Of a stretch of DNA of 64,000 bases, positions 14,324 through 27,822 are shown in pieces; position 1 is the first letter of the stretch; the number at the start of each line of letters is the position of its first letter. Origin of the DNA: Chrysogorgia sp. JL179-B06 (taxonomy: Eukaryota; Cnidaria; Anthozoa; Scleralcyonacea; Chrysogorgiidae); the NCBI GenBank assembly GCA_035772405.1, contig JAYKKM010000200.1:1-64000 (forward strand), given 5' to 3'. The notes beneath the pieces were generated by a model. The model worked only from the letters and a program-made list of their open reading frames with translations. It was not told the DNA's origin and made no database searches. Made by a program: the position numbers and the translations under genes.

Positions 14324-15256
14324 GCCACATTGCATTGCTACATTGCTACATTGCATTGCTACATTGCTACATTGCATTGCTACATTGCTACATTGCATTG
14401 CTACATTGCAACATTGCATTGCTACATTGCTAGATTGCATTACTACATTGCTACATTGCATTGCTACATTGCAACATTGCATTGCTACATTGCAACATTG
14501 CATTGCTACATTGCAACATTGCATTGCTACATTGCAACATTGCATTGCTACATTGCAACATTGCATTGCTACATTGCAACATTGCATTGCTACATTGCTA
14601 CATTGTATTGCTACATTTCTACATTGCATTGCTACATTGCTACATTGCATTGCTACATTGCAGCATTGCATTGCTACATTGCAGCATTGCATTGCTACAT
14701 TGCAACATTGCATTGCTACATTGCAACTTTGCATTGCTACATTGCAACATTGCATTGCTACATTGCAACAATGCATTGCTACATTGCAACATTGCATTGC
14801 TACATTGCAACATTGCATTGCTACATTGCAACATTGCATTGCTACATTGCATTGCATTGCTACATTGCATTGCATTGCCACATTGCATTGCTACATTGCT
14901 ACACTGCATTGCATCATTGCTACATTGTATTGCTACATTGCTACATTGCAGTGCTACATTGCTACATTGCATTACTACATTGCTAGATTGCATTACTACA
15001 TTGCTACATTGCATTGCTACATTGCTACATTGCATTGCTACATTGCAACATTGCATTGCTACATTGCAACATTGCATTGCTACATTGCAACATTGCATTG
15101 CTACATTGCAACATTGCATTGCTACATTGCAATATTGCATTGCTACATTGCAATATTGCATTGCTACATTGTATTGCATTGCTACATTGCATTGTATTGC
15201 TACATTGCATTGTATTGCTACATTGCATTGCATTGCTACATTGCATTGCTACATTG
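14324..15256 (+). repeat. Array A ~1.7-kb HOR, partial third copy
   Basis: GCCACATTGCATTGC recurs at 14,324 and, after only 553 bp, at 14,877. The second occurrence again has CTACACTGC and a CATCATTGC word. The segment ends with one GATACATTGCAGTG marker (15,256) rather than the usual pair, so the unit is rearranged. Confidence 0.7.
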
Positions 15257-16049
15257 ATACATTGCAGTGCAACATTGCTGCATTGCATTGCTACATTGCT
15301 GCATTGCATTGCTACATTACATTGCTACATTGCTACATTGCATTGCTACATTGCTGCATTGCATTGCTACATTACTACATTGCATTTCTACATTGGTACA
15401 TTGCAACATTGCATTGCTACATTGCAACATTGCATTGCTGCATTGCAACATTGCACTGTTACATTGCAACATTGTATTGCTGCATTGCAACATTGCATTG
15501 CTACATTGCAACATTGCATTGCTACATTGCAACATTGCATTTCTACATTGGTACATTGCAACATTGCATTGCTACATTGCAACATTGCATTGCTGCATTG
15601 CAACATTGCACTGTTACATTGCAACATTGTATTGCTGCATTGCAACATTGCATTGCTACATTGCAACATTGCATTGCTACATTGCAACATTGCGTTGCTA
15701 CATTGTATTGCATTGCTACATTGTATTGCATTGCTGCATTGCATTGCATTGCTACATTGCATTGTATTGCTACATTGCATTGCATTACTACATTGCATTG
15801 CTACATTGCTACACTGCATTGCCACATTGATACATTGCAGTGTTACATTGCTAGATTGCAGTGCTTCATTGCAACATTGCATTGCTACATTGCATTGTAT
15901 TGCTACATTGCATTGCATTGCGACATTGCATTGCTACATTGCTACACTGCATTGCTACATTGATACATCGCATTGATGCATTGCTACATTACATTGCTAC
16001 ATTGCTACCATTGCTACATTCCATTGCTATATTGCTACATTGCATTGCT
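15257..16049 (+). repeat. Array A, transition zone between subfamilies
   Basis: Words are more varied than on either side: CTGCATTG, CTGTTACATTG, GCGACATTG, GATACATTGCAGTG-like variants and CATTGATGCATTGC near 15,970. The segment separates the CpG-poor first subfamily from the CpG-bearing second one. No gene-like sequence. Confidence 0.7.
15383..15692 (+). repeat. 155-bp tandem pair
   Basis: Two adjacent copies of a 155-bp block, starting CATTTCTACATTGGTAC at 15,383 and 15,538. Both carry CTGCATTG, then CACTGTTACATTG, then TATTGCTGCATTG in the same order. The copies look nearly identical, suggesting a recent local duplication. Confidence 0.8.
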
Positions 16050-16197
16050 ACATTAATGCTACATTGAATTGCTACATTGCTACATTACATTGCTACATTG
16101 CAACATTGCATTGCTAAATTGCAACATTGCATTGCTACATTGCAACATTGCATTGCTACATTGCAACGTTGCATTGCTACATTGCAACGTTGCACTG

Positions 16198-17910
16198 CTA
16201 CATATTGCAACATTGTATTACTATATTTCAACATTGCATTGCTACTTTTCAACATTGCCTTGCTACATTGCAACATTGCATTGCTACATTGCTACCTTGC
16301 TACATTGCTAAATTGAAACATTGCAACATTGAATTGCTACATTGCAACATTGCATTGCTACATATTGCAACATTGCATTGCTACATTGCAACATTGCATT
16401 GCTACATTTCAACATTTTAGTGCTACATTGCAACATTCATTGCTACATTGCAACATTGCATTGCTACATTGCAACATTGCATTGCTACATTGCAACGTTG
16501 CATTGCCACGTATCAAAGTTGCATTGCTACATTACATTGCTTTGCTACATTGTATTGCATTGCTACATTGCATTGCATTACTACATTACATTGCATTGCT
16601 ACATTGCATTGCATTGCTACATTACATTGCTTTGCTACATTGTATTGCATTGCTACATTGCATTGCTACATTGCTATATTGTATTGCTACATTGCATTGC
16701 TACATATTGCAACATTGCATTGCTACATTGCAACATTGCATTGCTACATTGCAACATTGCATTGCTACATTGCAACGTTACATTGCTACATTGCAACGTT
16801 GCATTGCTACATTGCAACATTGCATTACTACATTGCAACGTTGCATTGCTGCATATTGCAACATTGCATTGCTATATTGCAACATTGCATTGCTACATTG
16901 CAACATTGCGTTGCTACATTGCAACATTACATTGCTACATATTTCAACCTTGCATTGCTACATTTCAACATTGCATTGCTTCATTGCAATGTTGCATTGC
17001 TAAATAGCAACATTGCATTGCTACATATTGCAACATTGCATTGCTAAATTGCAACATTGCATTGCTACATTGCAACGTTGTATTGCTACATTGCAACGTT
17101 GCATTGCTACATTGCTACATTGCATTGCTACATTGCAACTTTGCATTGAAACACTGCAACGTTGCATTGCTACATTGCAACATTGCATTTTTACATTGCA
17201 ACGTTGCATTGCTACATTGCAACATTTCATTGCTACATTGCAACATTGCATTGCTACATTGCAACATTGCATTGTTACATTGTAACATTGCATTGCTACA
17301 TTGCAACATTGCATTGCTACATTGCAACGTTGCATTGCTACATTGCAACATTGCATTGCTACATTGCAACGTTGCATTGCTACATTACATTGATTTGCTA
17401 CATTGTAGTGCATTGTTACATTACATTGCATTGCTACATTGCATTGCATTGCTACATTACATTGCATTGCTACATTGCATTGCTTTACTACATTACATTG
17501 CATTGCTACATTGCATTTCATTGCTATATTGCATTGCATTGCTACATTGCATTGCATTGCATTGCTTCATTGCATTGCATTGCTACACTGCATTGCTACA
17601 TTGCTACACTGCATTGCTACATTGCATTGCTACATTGCATTGCTACAAATTGCAACATTGCATTGCTACATTGCAATATTGCATTGCAACATTGCAACAT
17701 TGCATTTCTAAATTGCAACATTGCATTGCTACATTGCATTGCTACATTGAAATATTGTATTGCTACATTGCAACATTACATTGTTACATTACATTGCTTT
17801 GCTACATTGCAATATTGCATTTATACATTGCTACATTGCTACATTGCGTTGCTACATTGCTACATAGTATTGCTACATTGCTATATTATATTGCTACATT
17901 GCTATATTAT
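16198..17910 (+). repeat. Dispersed module M, copy 1
   Basis: Block with a distinctive marker order: CTATATTTCAAC (~16,221), CTACCTTGCTAC (16,292), a GCCACGTATCAAAG variant (~16,505), CTGCATATTGC (~16,849), CTACATATTTCAACC (16,935), GTAGTGCATTG (17,405), CTACAAATTGC (17,643) and the AT-rich cassette (~17,863). The same order recurs near 20.4-21.9 and 27.8-29.9 kb. Confidence 0.75.
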
Positions 17911-20410
17911 ATTGCTACATTGCATTGCTATATTGCTACATTGCAACATTGCATTGCTACATTGCAACGTTGCATTGCTACATTGCAACGTTGCATTGCT
18001 ACATTACATTGCTTTGCTACATTGTAGTGCATTGTTACATTACATTGCATTGCTACATTACATTGCATTGCTACATTACATTGCTACATTGCATTGCTTT
18101 ACTACATTACATTGCATTGCTACATTGCATTTAATTGCTATATTGCATTGCATTGCTACATTGCATTGCATTGCATTGCTACATTGCATTGCATTGCTAC
18201 ACTGCATTGCTACATTGCTACATTGCATTGCTACATTGCATTGCTACATTGCATTGCTACATATTGCAACATTGCATTGCTACATTGCAATATTGCATTG
18301 CTACATTGCAACATTGCATTGCTAAATTGCAACATTGCATTGCTACATTGCATTGCTACATTGAAATATTGTATTGCTACATTGCAACATTACATTGTTA
18401 CATTACATTGCTTTGCTACATTGCAATATTGCATTTCTACATTGCTACATTGCTACATTGCGTTGCTACATTGCGTTGCTACATTGCTACATAGTATTTC
18501 TACATTGCTATAATATATTGCTACATTGCATTGCTATATTGCTACATTGCTACATCGCATTGCTACATTGCAACATTGCATTGCTACATTGCAACATTGC
18601 ATTGCTACATTGCAACATTGCATTGCTACATTGCAACGTTGCATTGCTACGTTGCAACGTTGCATTGCTACATTGCAACCTTGCATTGCTACATTACATT
18701 GCTTTGCTACATTGCATTGCATTGCTACATTGCAACATTGCATTGCTACATTTCAACATTGCATTGCTACATATTGCAACCTTTCATTGCTACATTGCAA
18801 CATTGCATTGCTACATATTGCAACATTGCATTGCTACATTGCAACATTGCATTGCTTCATATTGCAACATTGCATTGCTACATTGCAACATTGCATTGCT
18901 ACATTTCATTGCTACATTGCAATATTGCATTGCTACATTGCTACATTGCATTGTTACATTGCAATATTGCATTGCTACATTGCAATATTGCATTGCTACA
19001 TTGCTGCATTGCTACATTGCGTTGCTACATTGGTATATTATTATTGCTACATTGGTATATTATATTTCTACATTGCATTGCTACATTGCAACATTGCATT
19101 GCTACATTGCACCGTTGCATTGCTACGTTGCAACGTTGCATTGCTACATTGCAACGTTGCATTGCTACATTGCAACGTTGCATTGCTACATATTGCAACA
19201 TTGCATTGCTACATATTGCAACATTGCATTGCTACATTGCAACATTGCATTGCTATATTGCAACATTGCATTGCTACATTGCAACATTGCATTGCTACAT
19301 ATTTCAACATTGCATTGCTACATTGCAACATTTCATTGCTAAAATGCAACGTTGCATTGCTACATTGAAACATTGCATTGCTACATATTGCAACATTGCA
19401 TTGCTACATTGCAACATTGCATTGCTGCATATTTCAACATTGCATTGCTACATTGCAACATTTCATTGCTAAAATGCAACGTTGCATTGCTACATTGAAA
19501 CATTGCATTGCTACATATTGCAACATTGCATTGCTACATTGCAACATTGCATTTCTACATTGCAACATTGCATTGCTACATTGCAACGTTGCATTGCTAC
19601 ATTGCAACGTTGCATTGCTACATTGCAACGTTGCATTGCTACATTGCAACATTGCATTGCTACATTGCAACATTACATTGCAACATCGCATTGCCACATA
19701 TTGCAACATCGCATTGCTACATTGCAACATTTCATTGCTAAAATGCAACGTTGCATTGCTACATTGAAACATTGCATTGCTACATATTGCAACATTGCAT
19801 TGCTACATTGCAACATTGCATTTCTACATTGCAACATTGCATTGCTACATTGCAATATTGCATTGCTACATTGCAATATTGCATTGCTACATATTGCAAC
19901 ATTGCATTGCTACATATTGCAACATTGCATTGCTACATACAACATTGCATTGCTACATTGCAACGTTGCATTGCTACATTGCAACGTTGCATTGCTACAT
20001 TGCAACGTTGCATTGCTACATTGCAACATTGCAGTGCTATATTACAACATTGCAGTGCTACATTGCAACATTGCAGTGCTACATTGCAACATTGCATTGC
20101 TACATATTTCAACATTGCATTGCTACATTGCAACATTTCATTGCTACAATGCAACGTTGCATTGCTACATTGCAACATTGCATTGCTACATATTGCAACA
20201 TTGCATTGCTACATTGCAACATTGCATTTCTACATTGCAACATTGCATTGCTACATTGCAACGTTGCATTGCTACATTGCAACGTTGCATTGCTACATTG
20301 CAACGTTGCATTGCTACATTGCAACATTGCATTGCTATATTGCAACATTACATTGCTATATTGCATTACTACATTGCAACATCGCATTGCTACATATTGC
20401 AACATTGCAT
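17911..20410 (+). repeat. Array A mosaic with ~130-bp local repeat
   Basis: Satellite words only. It includes a partial repeat of module M (18,000-18,500), the palindromic words at 18,647 and 19,123, and a local block marked CTAAAATGCAACG at 19,339, 19,469 and 19,738 (spacings 130 and 269). GCAGTGC variants cluster near 20,030-20,085. No coding or RNA feature seen. Confidence 0.7.
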
Positions 20411-21940
20411 TGCTACATATTGCAACATTGCATTGCTATATTTCAACATTGCATTGCTACTTTTCAACATTGCATTGCTACATTGCAACATTGCATTGCT
20501 ACATTGCTACCTTGCTACATTGCTAAATTGAAACATTGCAACATTGAATTGCTACATTGCAACATTGCATTGCTACATATTGCAACATTGCATTGCTACA
20601 TATTGCAACATTGCATTGCTACATTGCAACATTGCATTGCTACATTTCAACATTTTATTGCTACATTGCAACATTCCATTGCTACATTGCAACATTGCAT
20701 TGCTACATTGCAACATTGCATTGCTACATTGCAACGTTGCATTGCCACGTTGCAAAGTTGCATTACTACATTACATTGCATTGCTACATTGCATTGCATT
20801 GCTACATTACATTGCTTTGCTACATTGTATTGCATTGCTACATTGCATTGCTAGATTGCTATATTGTATTGCTACATTGCATTGCTACATATTGCAACAT
20901 TGCATTGCTACATTGCAACATTGCATTGCTACATTGCAACATTGCATTGCTACATTGCAACGTTACATTGCTACATTGCAACGTTGCATTGCTACATTGC
21001 AACATTGCATTGCTACATTGCAACGTTGCATTGCTGCATATTGCAACATTGCATTGCTATATTGCAACATTGCATTGCTACATTGCAACATTGCGTTGCT
21101 ACATTGCAACATTGCATTGCTACATATTGCAACATTGCATTGCTAAATTGCAACATTACATTGCTACATTGCAACGTTGTATTGCTACATTGCAACGTTG
21201 CATTGCTACATTGCTACATTGCATTGCTACATTGCAACTTTGCATTGAAACACTGCAACGTTGCATTGCTACATTGCAACATTGCATTTTTACATTGCAA
21301 CGTTGCATTGCTACATTGCAACATTTCATAGCTACATTGCATTGCTACATTGCAACATTGCATTGTTACATTGTAACATTGCATTGCTACATTGCAACAT
21401 TGCATTGCTACATTGCAACGTTGCATTGCTACGTTGCAACGTTGCATTGCTACATTGCAACGTTGCATTGCTACATTACATTGATTTGCTACATCGTAGT
21501 GCATTGTTACATTATATTGCATTGCTACATTGCATTGCATTGCTACATTAAATTGCATTGCTACATTGCATTGCTTTACTACATTACATTGCATTGCTAC
21601 ATTGCATTTCATTGCATTGCTACATTGCATTGCATTGCTACACTGCATTGCTACATTGCTACATTGCATTGCTACATTGCATTGCTACAAATTGCAACAT
21701 TGCATTGCTACATTGCAATATTGCATTGCTACATTGCAACATTGCATTGCTAAATTGCAACATTGCATTGCTACATTGCATTGCTACATTGAAATATTGT
21801 ATTGCTACATTGCAACATTACATTGTTACATTACATTGCTTTGCTACATCGCAATATTGCATTTCTACATTGCTACATTGCTACATTGCGTTGCTACATT
21901 GCGTTGCTACATTGCTACATAGTATTGCTACATTGCTATA
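20411..21940 (+). repeat. Dispersed module M, copy 2
   Basis: Repeats module M marker order: CTATATTTCAAC (~20,436), CTACCTTGCTAC (20,507), GCCACGTTGCAAAG (20,744), CTGCATATTGC (21,034), CGTAGTGCATTG (~21,495), CTACAAATTGC (21,685), AT-rich cassette (~21,918). Offset from copy 1 falls from 4,215 to about 4,040 along its length, so several small deletions separate the copies. Confidence 0.72.
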
Positions 21941-23439
21941 TTATATTGCTACATTGCATTGCTATATTGCTACATTGATACATTGCATTGCTACATTGCA
22001 ACATTGCATTGCTACATTGCAATGTTGCATTGCTACATTGCAACATTGCATTGCTACATATTGCAACATTGCATTGCTAAATTGCAACATTGCATTGCTA
22101 CATTGCAACATTGTATTGCTACATTGCAACGTTGCATTGCTACATTGCTACATTGCATTGCTACATTGCAACATTGCATTGAAACACTGCAACGTTGCAT
22201 TGCTACATTGCAACATTGCATTTTTACATTGCAACGTTGCATTGCTACATTGCAACATTGCATTGCTACATTGCAACGTTGCATTGCTACGTTGCAACGT
22301 TGCATTGCTACATTGCAACGTTGCATTGCTACATTACATTGCTTTGCTACATTGTAGTGCATTGTTACATTACATTGCATTGCTACATTGCATTGCATTG
22401 CTACATTACATTGCATTGCTACATTGCATTGCTTTACTACATTACATTGCATTGCTACATTGCATTTCATTGCTATATTGCATTGCATTGCTACATTGCA
22501 TTGCATTGCATTGCTACATTGCATTGCATTGCTACGCTGCATTGCTACATTGCTACATTGCATTGCTACATTGCATTGCTACATATTGCAACATTGCATT
22601 GCTACATTGCAATATTGCATTGCTACATTGCAACATTGCATTGCTAAATTGCAACGTTGCATTGCTACATTGCATTGCTACATTGAAATATTGTATTGCT
22701 ACATTGCAACATTACATTGTTACATTACATTGCTTTGCTACATCGCAATATTGCATTTCTACATTGCTACATTGCTACATTGCGTTGCTACATTGCGTTG
22801 CTACATTGCTACATAGTATTGCTACATTGCTATATTATATTGCTACATTGCACTGCTATATTGCTACATTGCTACATCGCATTGCTACATTGCAACATTG
22901 CATTGCTACATTGCAACATTGCATTGCTACATTGCAACATTGCATTGCTACATTGCAAGATTGCATTGCTACATATTGCAAGATTGCATTGCTACATTGA
23001 AACATTGCATTGCTACATATTGCAACATTGCATTGCTAGATTGCAACATTGCATTGCTACATTGCATTGCTACATTGCAATATTGCATTGCTACATTGCA
23101 ACATTGCATTGCTACATTGCAATATTGCATTGCTACATTGGTACATTGCTACATTGCGTTGTTACATTGCTACATAGTATTGCTAGATTGCTATATTATA
23201 TTGCTACATTGCATTGTTATATTGCTACATTGCTACTTTGCATTGCTACATTTCAACATTGCATTGCTACATTGCAACATTGCATTGCTAAATTGCAACA
23301 TTGCATTGCTACAATGCATTGCTACATTGCAACATTTCATTGCTACATTGCATTGCTACATTGCAACATTGCATTGTTACATTGTAACATTGCATTGCTA
23401 CATTGCAACATTGCATTGCTACATTGCAACGTTGCATTG
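21429..23439 (+). repeat. ~2.0-kb tandem duplication, first copy
   Basis: Markers recur 2,011 bp downstream: CTACGTTGCAACG at 21,429 and 23,440, CGTAGTGCATTG near 21,495 and 23,506, CTACAAATTGC at 21,685 and 23,696. A second marker set repeats at 1,990 bp (22,287/24,277) and 1,969 bp (AAGATTGC at about 22,957/24,926), showing 21-bp-type indels between copies. Confidence 0.78.
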
Positions 23440-25400
23440 CTACGTTGCAACGTTGCATTGCTACATTGCAACGTTGCATTGCTACATTACATTGATTTGC
23501 TACATCGTAGTGCATTGTTACATTACATTGCATTGCTACATTGCATTGCATTGCTACATTAAATTGCATCGCTACATTGCATTGCTTTACTACATTACAT
23601 TGCATTGCTACATTGCATTTCATTGCATTGCTACATTGCATTGCATTGCTACACTGCATTGCTACATTGCTACATTGCATTGCTACATTGCATTGCTACA
23701 AATTGCAACATTGCATTGCTACATTGCAACATTGCATTGCTAAATTGCAACATTGCATTGCTACATTGCATTGCTACATTGAAATATTGTATTGCTACAT
23801 TGCAACATTACATTGTTACATTACATTGCTTTGCTACATCGCAATATTGCATTTCTACATTGCTACATTGCTACATTGCGTTGCTACATTGCGTTGCTAC
23901 ATTGCTACATAGTATTGCTACATTGCTATATTATATTGCTACATTGCATTGCTATATTGCTACATTGCTACATTGCATTGCTACATTGCAACATTGCATT
24001 GCTACATATTGCAACATTGCATTGCTAAATTGCAACATTGCATTGCTACATTGCAACGTTGTATTGCTACATTGCAACGTTGCATTGCTACATTGCTACA
24101 TTGCATTGCTACATTGCAACATTGCATTGAAACACTGCAACGTTGCATTGCTACATTGCAACATTGCATTTTTACATTGCAACGTTGAATTGCTACATTG
24201 CAACATTTCATTGCTACATTGCAACATTGCATTGCTACATTGCAACATTGCATTGCTACATTACAACGTTGCATTGCTACGTTGCAACGTTGCATTGCTA
24301 CATTGCAACGTTGCATTGCTACATTACATTGCTTTGCTACATTGTAGTGCATTGTTACATTACATTGCATTGCTACATTGCATTGCATTGCTACATTACA
24401 TTGCATTGCTACATTGCATTGCTTTACTACATTACATTGCATAGCTACATTGCATTTCATTGCTATATTGCATTGCATTGCTACATTGCATTGCATTGCA
24501 TTGCTACATTGCATTGCATTGCTACGCTGCATTGCTACATTGCTACATTGCATTGCTACATATTGCAACATTGCATTGCTACATTGCAATATTGCATTGC
24601 TACATTGCAACATTGCATTGCTAAATTGCAACGTTGCATTGCTACATTGCATTGCTACATTGAAATATTGTATTGCTACATTGCAACATTACATTGTTAC
24701 ATTACATTGCTTTGCTACATCGCAATATTGCATTTCTACATTGCTACATTGCGTTGCTACATTGCGTTGCTACATTGCTACATAGTATTGCTACATTGCT
24801 ATATTATATTGCTACATTGCATTGCTATATTGCTACATTGCTACATCGCATTGCTACATTGCAACATTGCATTGCTACATTGCAACATTGCATTGCTACA
24901 TTGCAACATTGCATTGCTACATTGCAAGATTGCATTGCTACATATTGCAAGATTGCATTGCTACATTGAAACATTGCATTGCTACATATTGCAACATTGC
25001 ATTGCTAGATTGCAACATTGCATTGCTACATTGCAACATTGCAATGCTACATTGCAACATTGCATTGCTACATTGCATTGCTACATTGCAATATTGCATT
25101 GCTACATTGCAACATTGCATTGCTACATTGCAATATTGCATTGCTACATTGGTACATTGCTACATTGCGTTGTTACATTGCTACATAGTATTGCTAGATT
25201 GCTATATTATATTGCTACATTGCATTGCTATATTGCTACATTGCTACTTTGCATTGCTACATTTCAACATTGCATTGCTACATTGCAACATTGCATTGCT
25301 AAATTGCAACATTGCATTGCTACAATGCATTGCTACATTGCAATATTGTATTGCTACATTCCAACATTACATTGTTACATTACATTGCTTTGCTACATTG
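23440..25400 (+). repeat. ~2.0-kb tandem duplication, second copy
   Basis: Second member of the 21.4-25.4 kb tandem pair, with the same word order as 21,429-23,439. Offset shrinks from 2,011 to 1,969 bp along its length, in steps compatible with loss of single 21-mers. The right edge is approximate because related words continue. Confidence 0.72.
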
Positions 25401-27822
25401 CAATATTGCATTGCTACATTGCTACATTGCTACATTGCGTTGCTACATTGCTACATTGCGTTGCTACATTGCTACATAGTATTGCTAGATTGCTATATTA
25501 TATTGCTACATTGCATTGCTATATTGCTACATTGCAACATTGCATTTTTACATTGCAACGTTGCATTGCTACATTGCAACATTTCATTGCTACATTGCAA
25601 CATTGCATTGCTACATTGCAACATTGCATTGTTACATTGCAACATTGCATTTGCTACATTGCAACATTGCATTGCTACATTGCAACGTTGCATTGCTACG
25701 TTGCAACGTTGCATTGCTACATTGCAACCTTGCATTGCTACATTACATTGCTTTGCTACATTGCATTGCATTGCTACATTGCATTGCATTGCTACACTGC
25801 ATTGCTACATTGCTACATTGCATTGCTACATTGCATTGCTACATATTGCAACATTGCATTGCTATATTGCAACAGTGCATTGCTACATTGCATTGCTACA
25901 TTGCATTGCTATATCTCTACATTGCAACATTGCATTGCTAAATTGCAATATTGCATTGCTACATTGCTACATTGCTACATTGCGTTGCTACATTGCTACA
26001 TTGCGTTGCTACATTCCTACATAGTATTGCTAAATTGCTATATTATATTGCTACATTGCATTGCTATATCTCTACATTGCAACATTGCATTGCTACATAT
26101 TGCAAGATTGCATTGCTACATTGAAACATTGCATTGCTACATATTGCAACATTGCATTGCTACATTGCATTGCTACATTGCAATATTGCATTGCTACATT
26201 GCAATATTGTATTGCTACATTGGTACATTGGTACATTGCGTTGTTACATTGCTACGTAGTATTGCTAGATTGCTATATTATATTGCTACATTGAATTGCT
26301 ATATTGCTACATTGCAACGTTGCATTGCTACATTGCAACATTGCATTGCTACATTGCAACATTGCATTGCTACATTGCAACATTGCATTTCTACATTGCA
26401 ACATTGCATTGCTACATTACATTGCTACATTGCAACGTTGCATTGCTACGTTGCAACGTTGCATTGCTACATTGCAACGTTGCATTGCTACATTACATTG
26501 CTTTGCTACATTGTATTGCATTGCTACATTGCATTTCATTACTACATTACATTGCATTGCTACATTGCATTGCATTGCTACATTACATTGCATTGCTAGA
26601 TTGCATTGCATTACTAGATTGCATTGCTTTACTACATTGCATTGCATTGCTACATTGCATTGCATTGCTACATTTCATTGCTACATATTGCAACATTGTA
26701 TTGCTACATTGCAACATTCATTGCTACATTGCAATGTTGCATTGCTACATTACATTGCTTTGCTACATTGTATTGCATTGCTACATTGTATTGCATTACT
26801 ACATTACATTGCATTGCTGCATTGCATTGCATTGCTACATTGCATTGCATTGCTACATTACATTTCATTGGTACATTGTATTGCATTGCTATATTGCATT
26901 GCATTGCTACATATTGCAACATTGCATTGCTACAATGCAACATTGCATTGCTACATTGCAACGTTGCATTGCTACATTAGATTGCTTTGCTACATTGTAT
27001 TGCATTGCTACATTGCATTGCATTTCTACATTACATTGCATTGCTACATTGCATTGCATTGCTACATTGCATTGCATTGCTACATTGCATTTCATTGCTA
27101 CATTGCATTGCTACATTGCAACATTGCTACATTGCAATATTGCATTGCTACATTGCAACATTGCATTGCTACATTGCAACGTTGCATTGCAACATTGTAA
27201 CGTTGCATTGCTACATATTGCAACATTGCATTGCTACATATTAAAACATTGCATTGCTACATTGCAACTTTGCATTGCTAGATTGCAACATTACATTGCT
27301 ACATTGCAACATTGCATTGATACATTGCAACGTTGCATTGCTACATTGCAACATTGCTACATTGCAATATTGCATTGCTACATTGCAACATTGCATTGCT
27401 ACATTTCAATATTGCATTGCTACATTGCTACATTGCGTTTCTACATTGCTACATAGTATTGCTACATTGCTATATTGTATTGCTACATTGCATTGCTATA
27501 TTGCTACGTTGCAACATTGCATTGCTACATTGCAACATTGCATTGCTGCATTGCAACATTGCATAACTACATATTGCAACATTGCATTGCTACATATTGC
27601 AACATTGCATTGCTACATTGCATTGCTACATTGCAACGTTGCATTGCCACATTGCAATGTTGCATTGCTACATTGCAACGTTGCATTGCTACATTGCAAC
27701 GTTGCATTGCTACATTGCAACGTTGCACTGCTACATATTGCAACATTGCATTGCTACATATTGCAACATTGCATTGCTACATATTGCAACTTTGCATTGC
27801 TACATATTGCAACATTGCATTG
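25401..27822 (+). repeat. Array A mosaic, CATTG-doublet rich
   Basis: Satellite words only. Palindromic CTACGTTGCAACG occurs at 25,696 and 26,446. From about 26,480 to 27,110 doubled CATTG words with TTACATTG and CTTTGCTAC dominate. CTACATATTG words are dense at 27,570-27,840. No regular higher-order unit was resolved by eye. Confidence 0.7.

Noticed and set aside
15900..16100. Transposon or retroelement insertion at the subfamily switch, and likewise at the 50,866 junction
   Set aside because: No terminal repeats, poly-A tail, target-site duplication or coding remnant was seen at either place.
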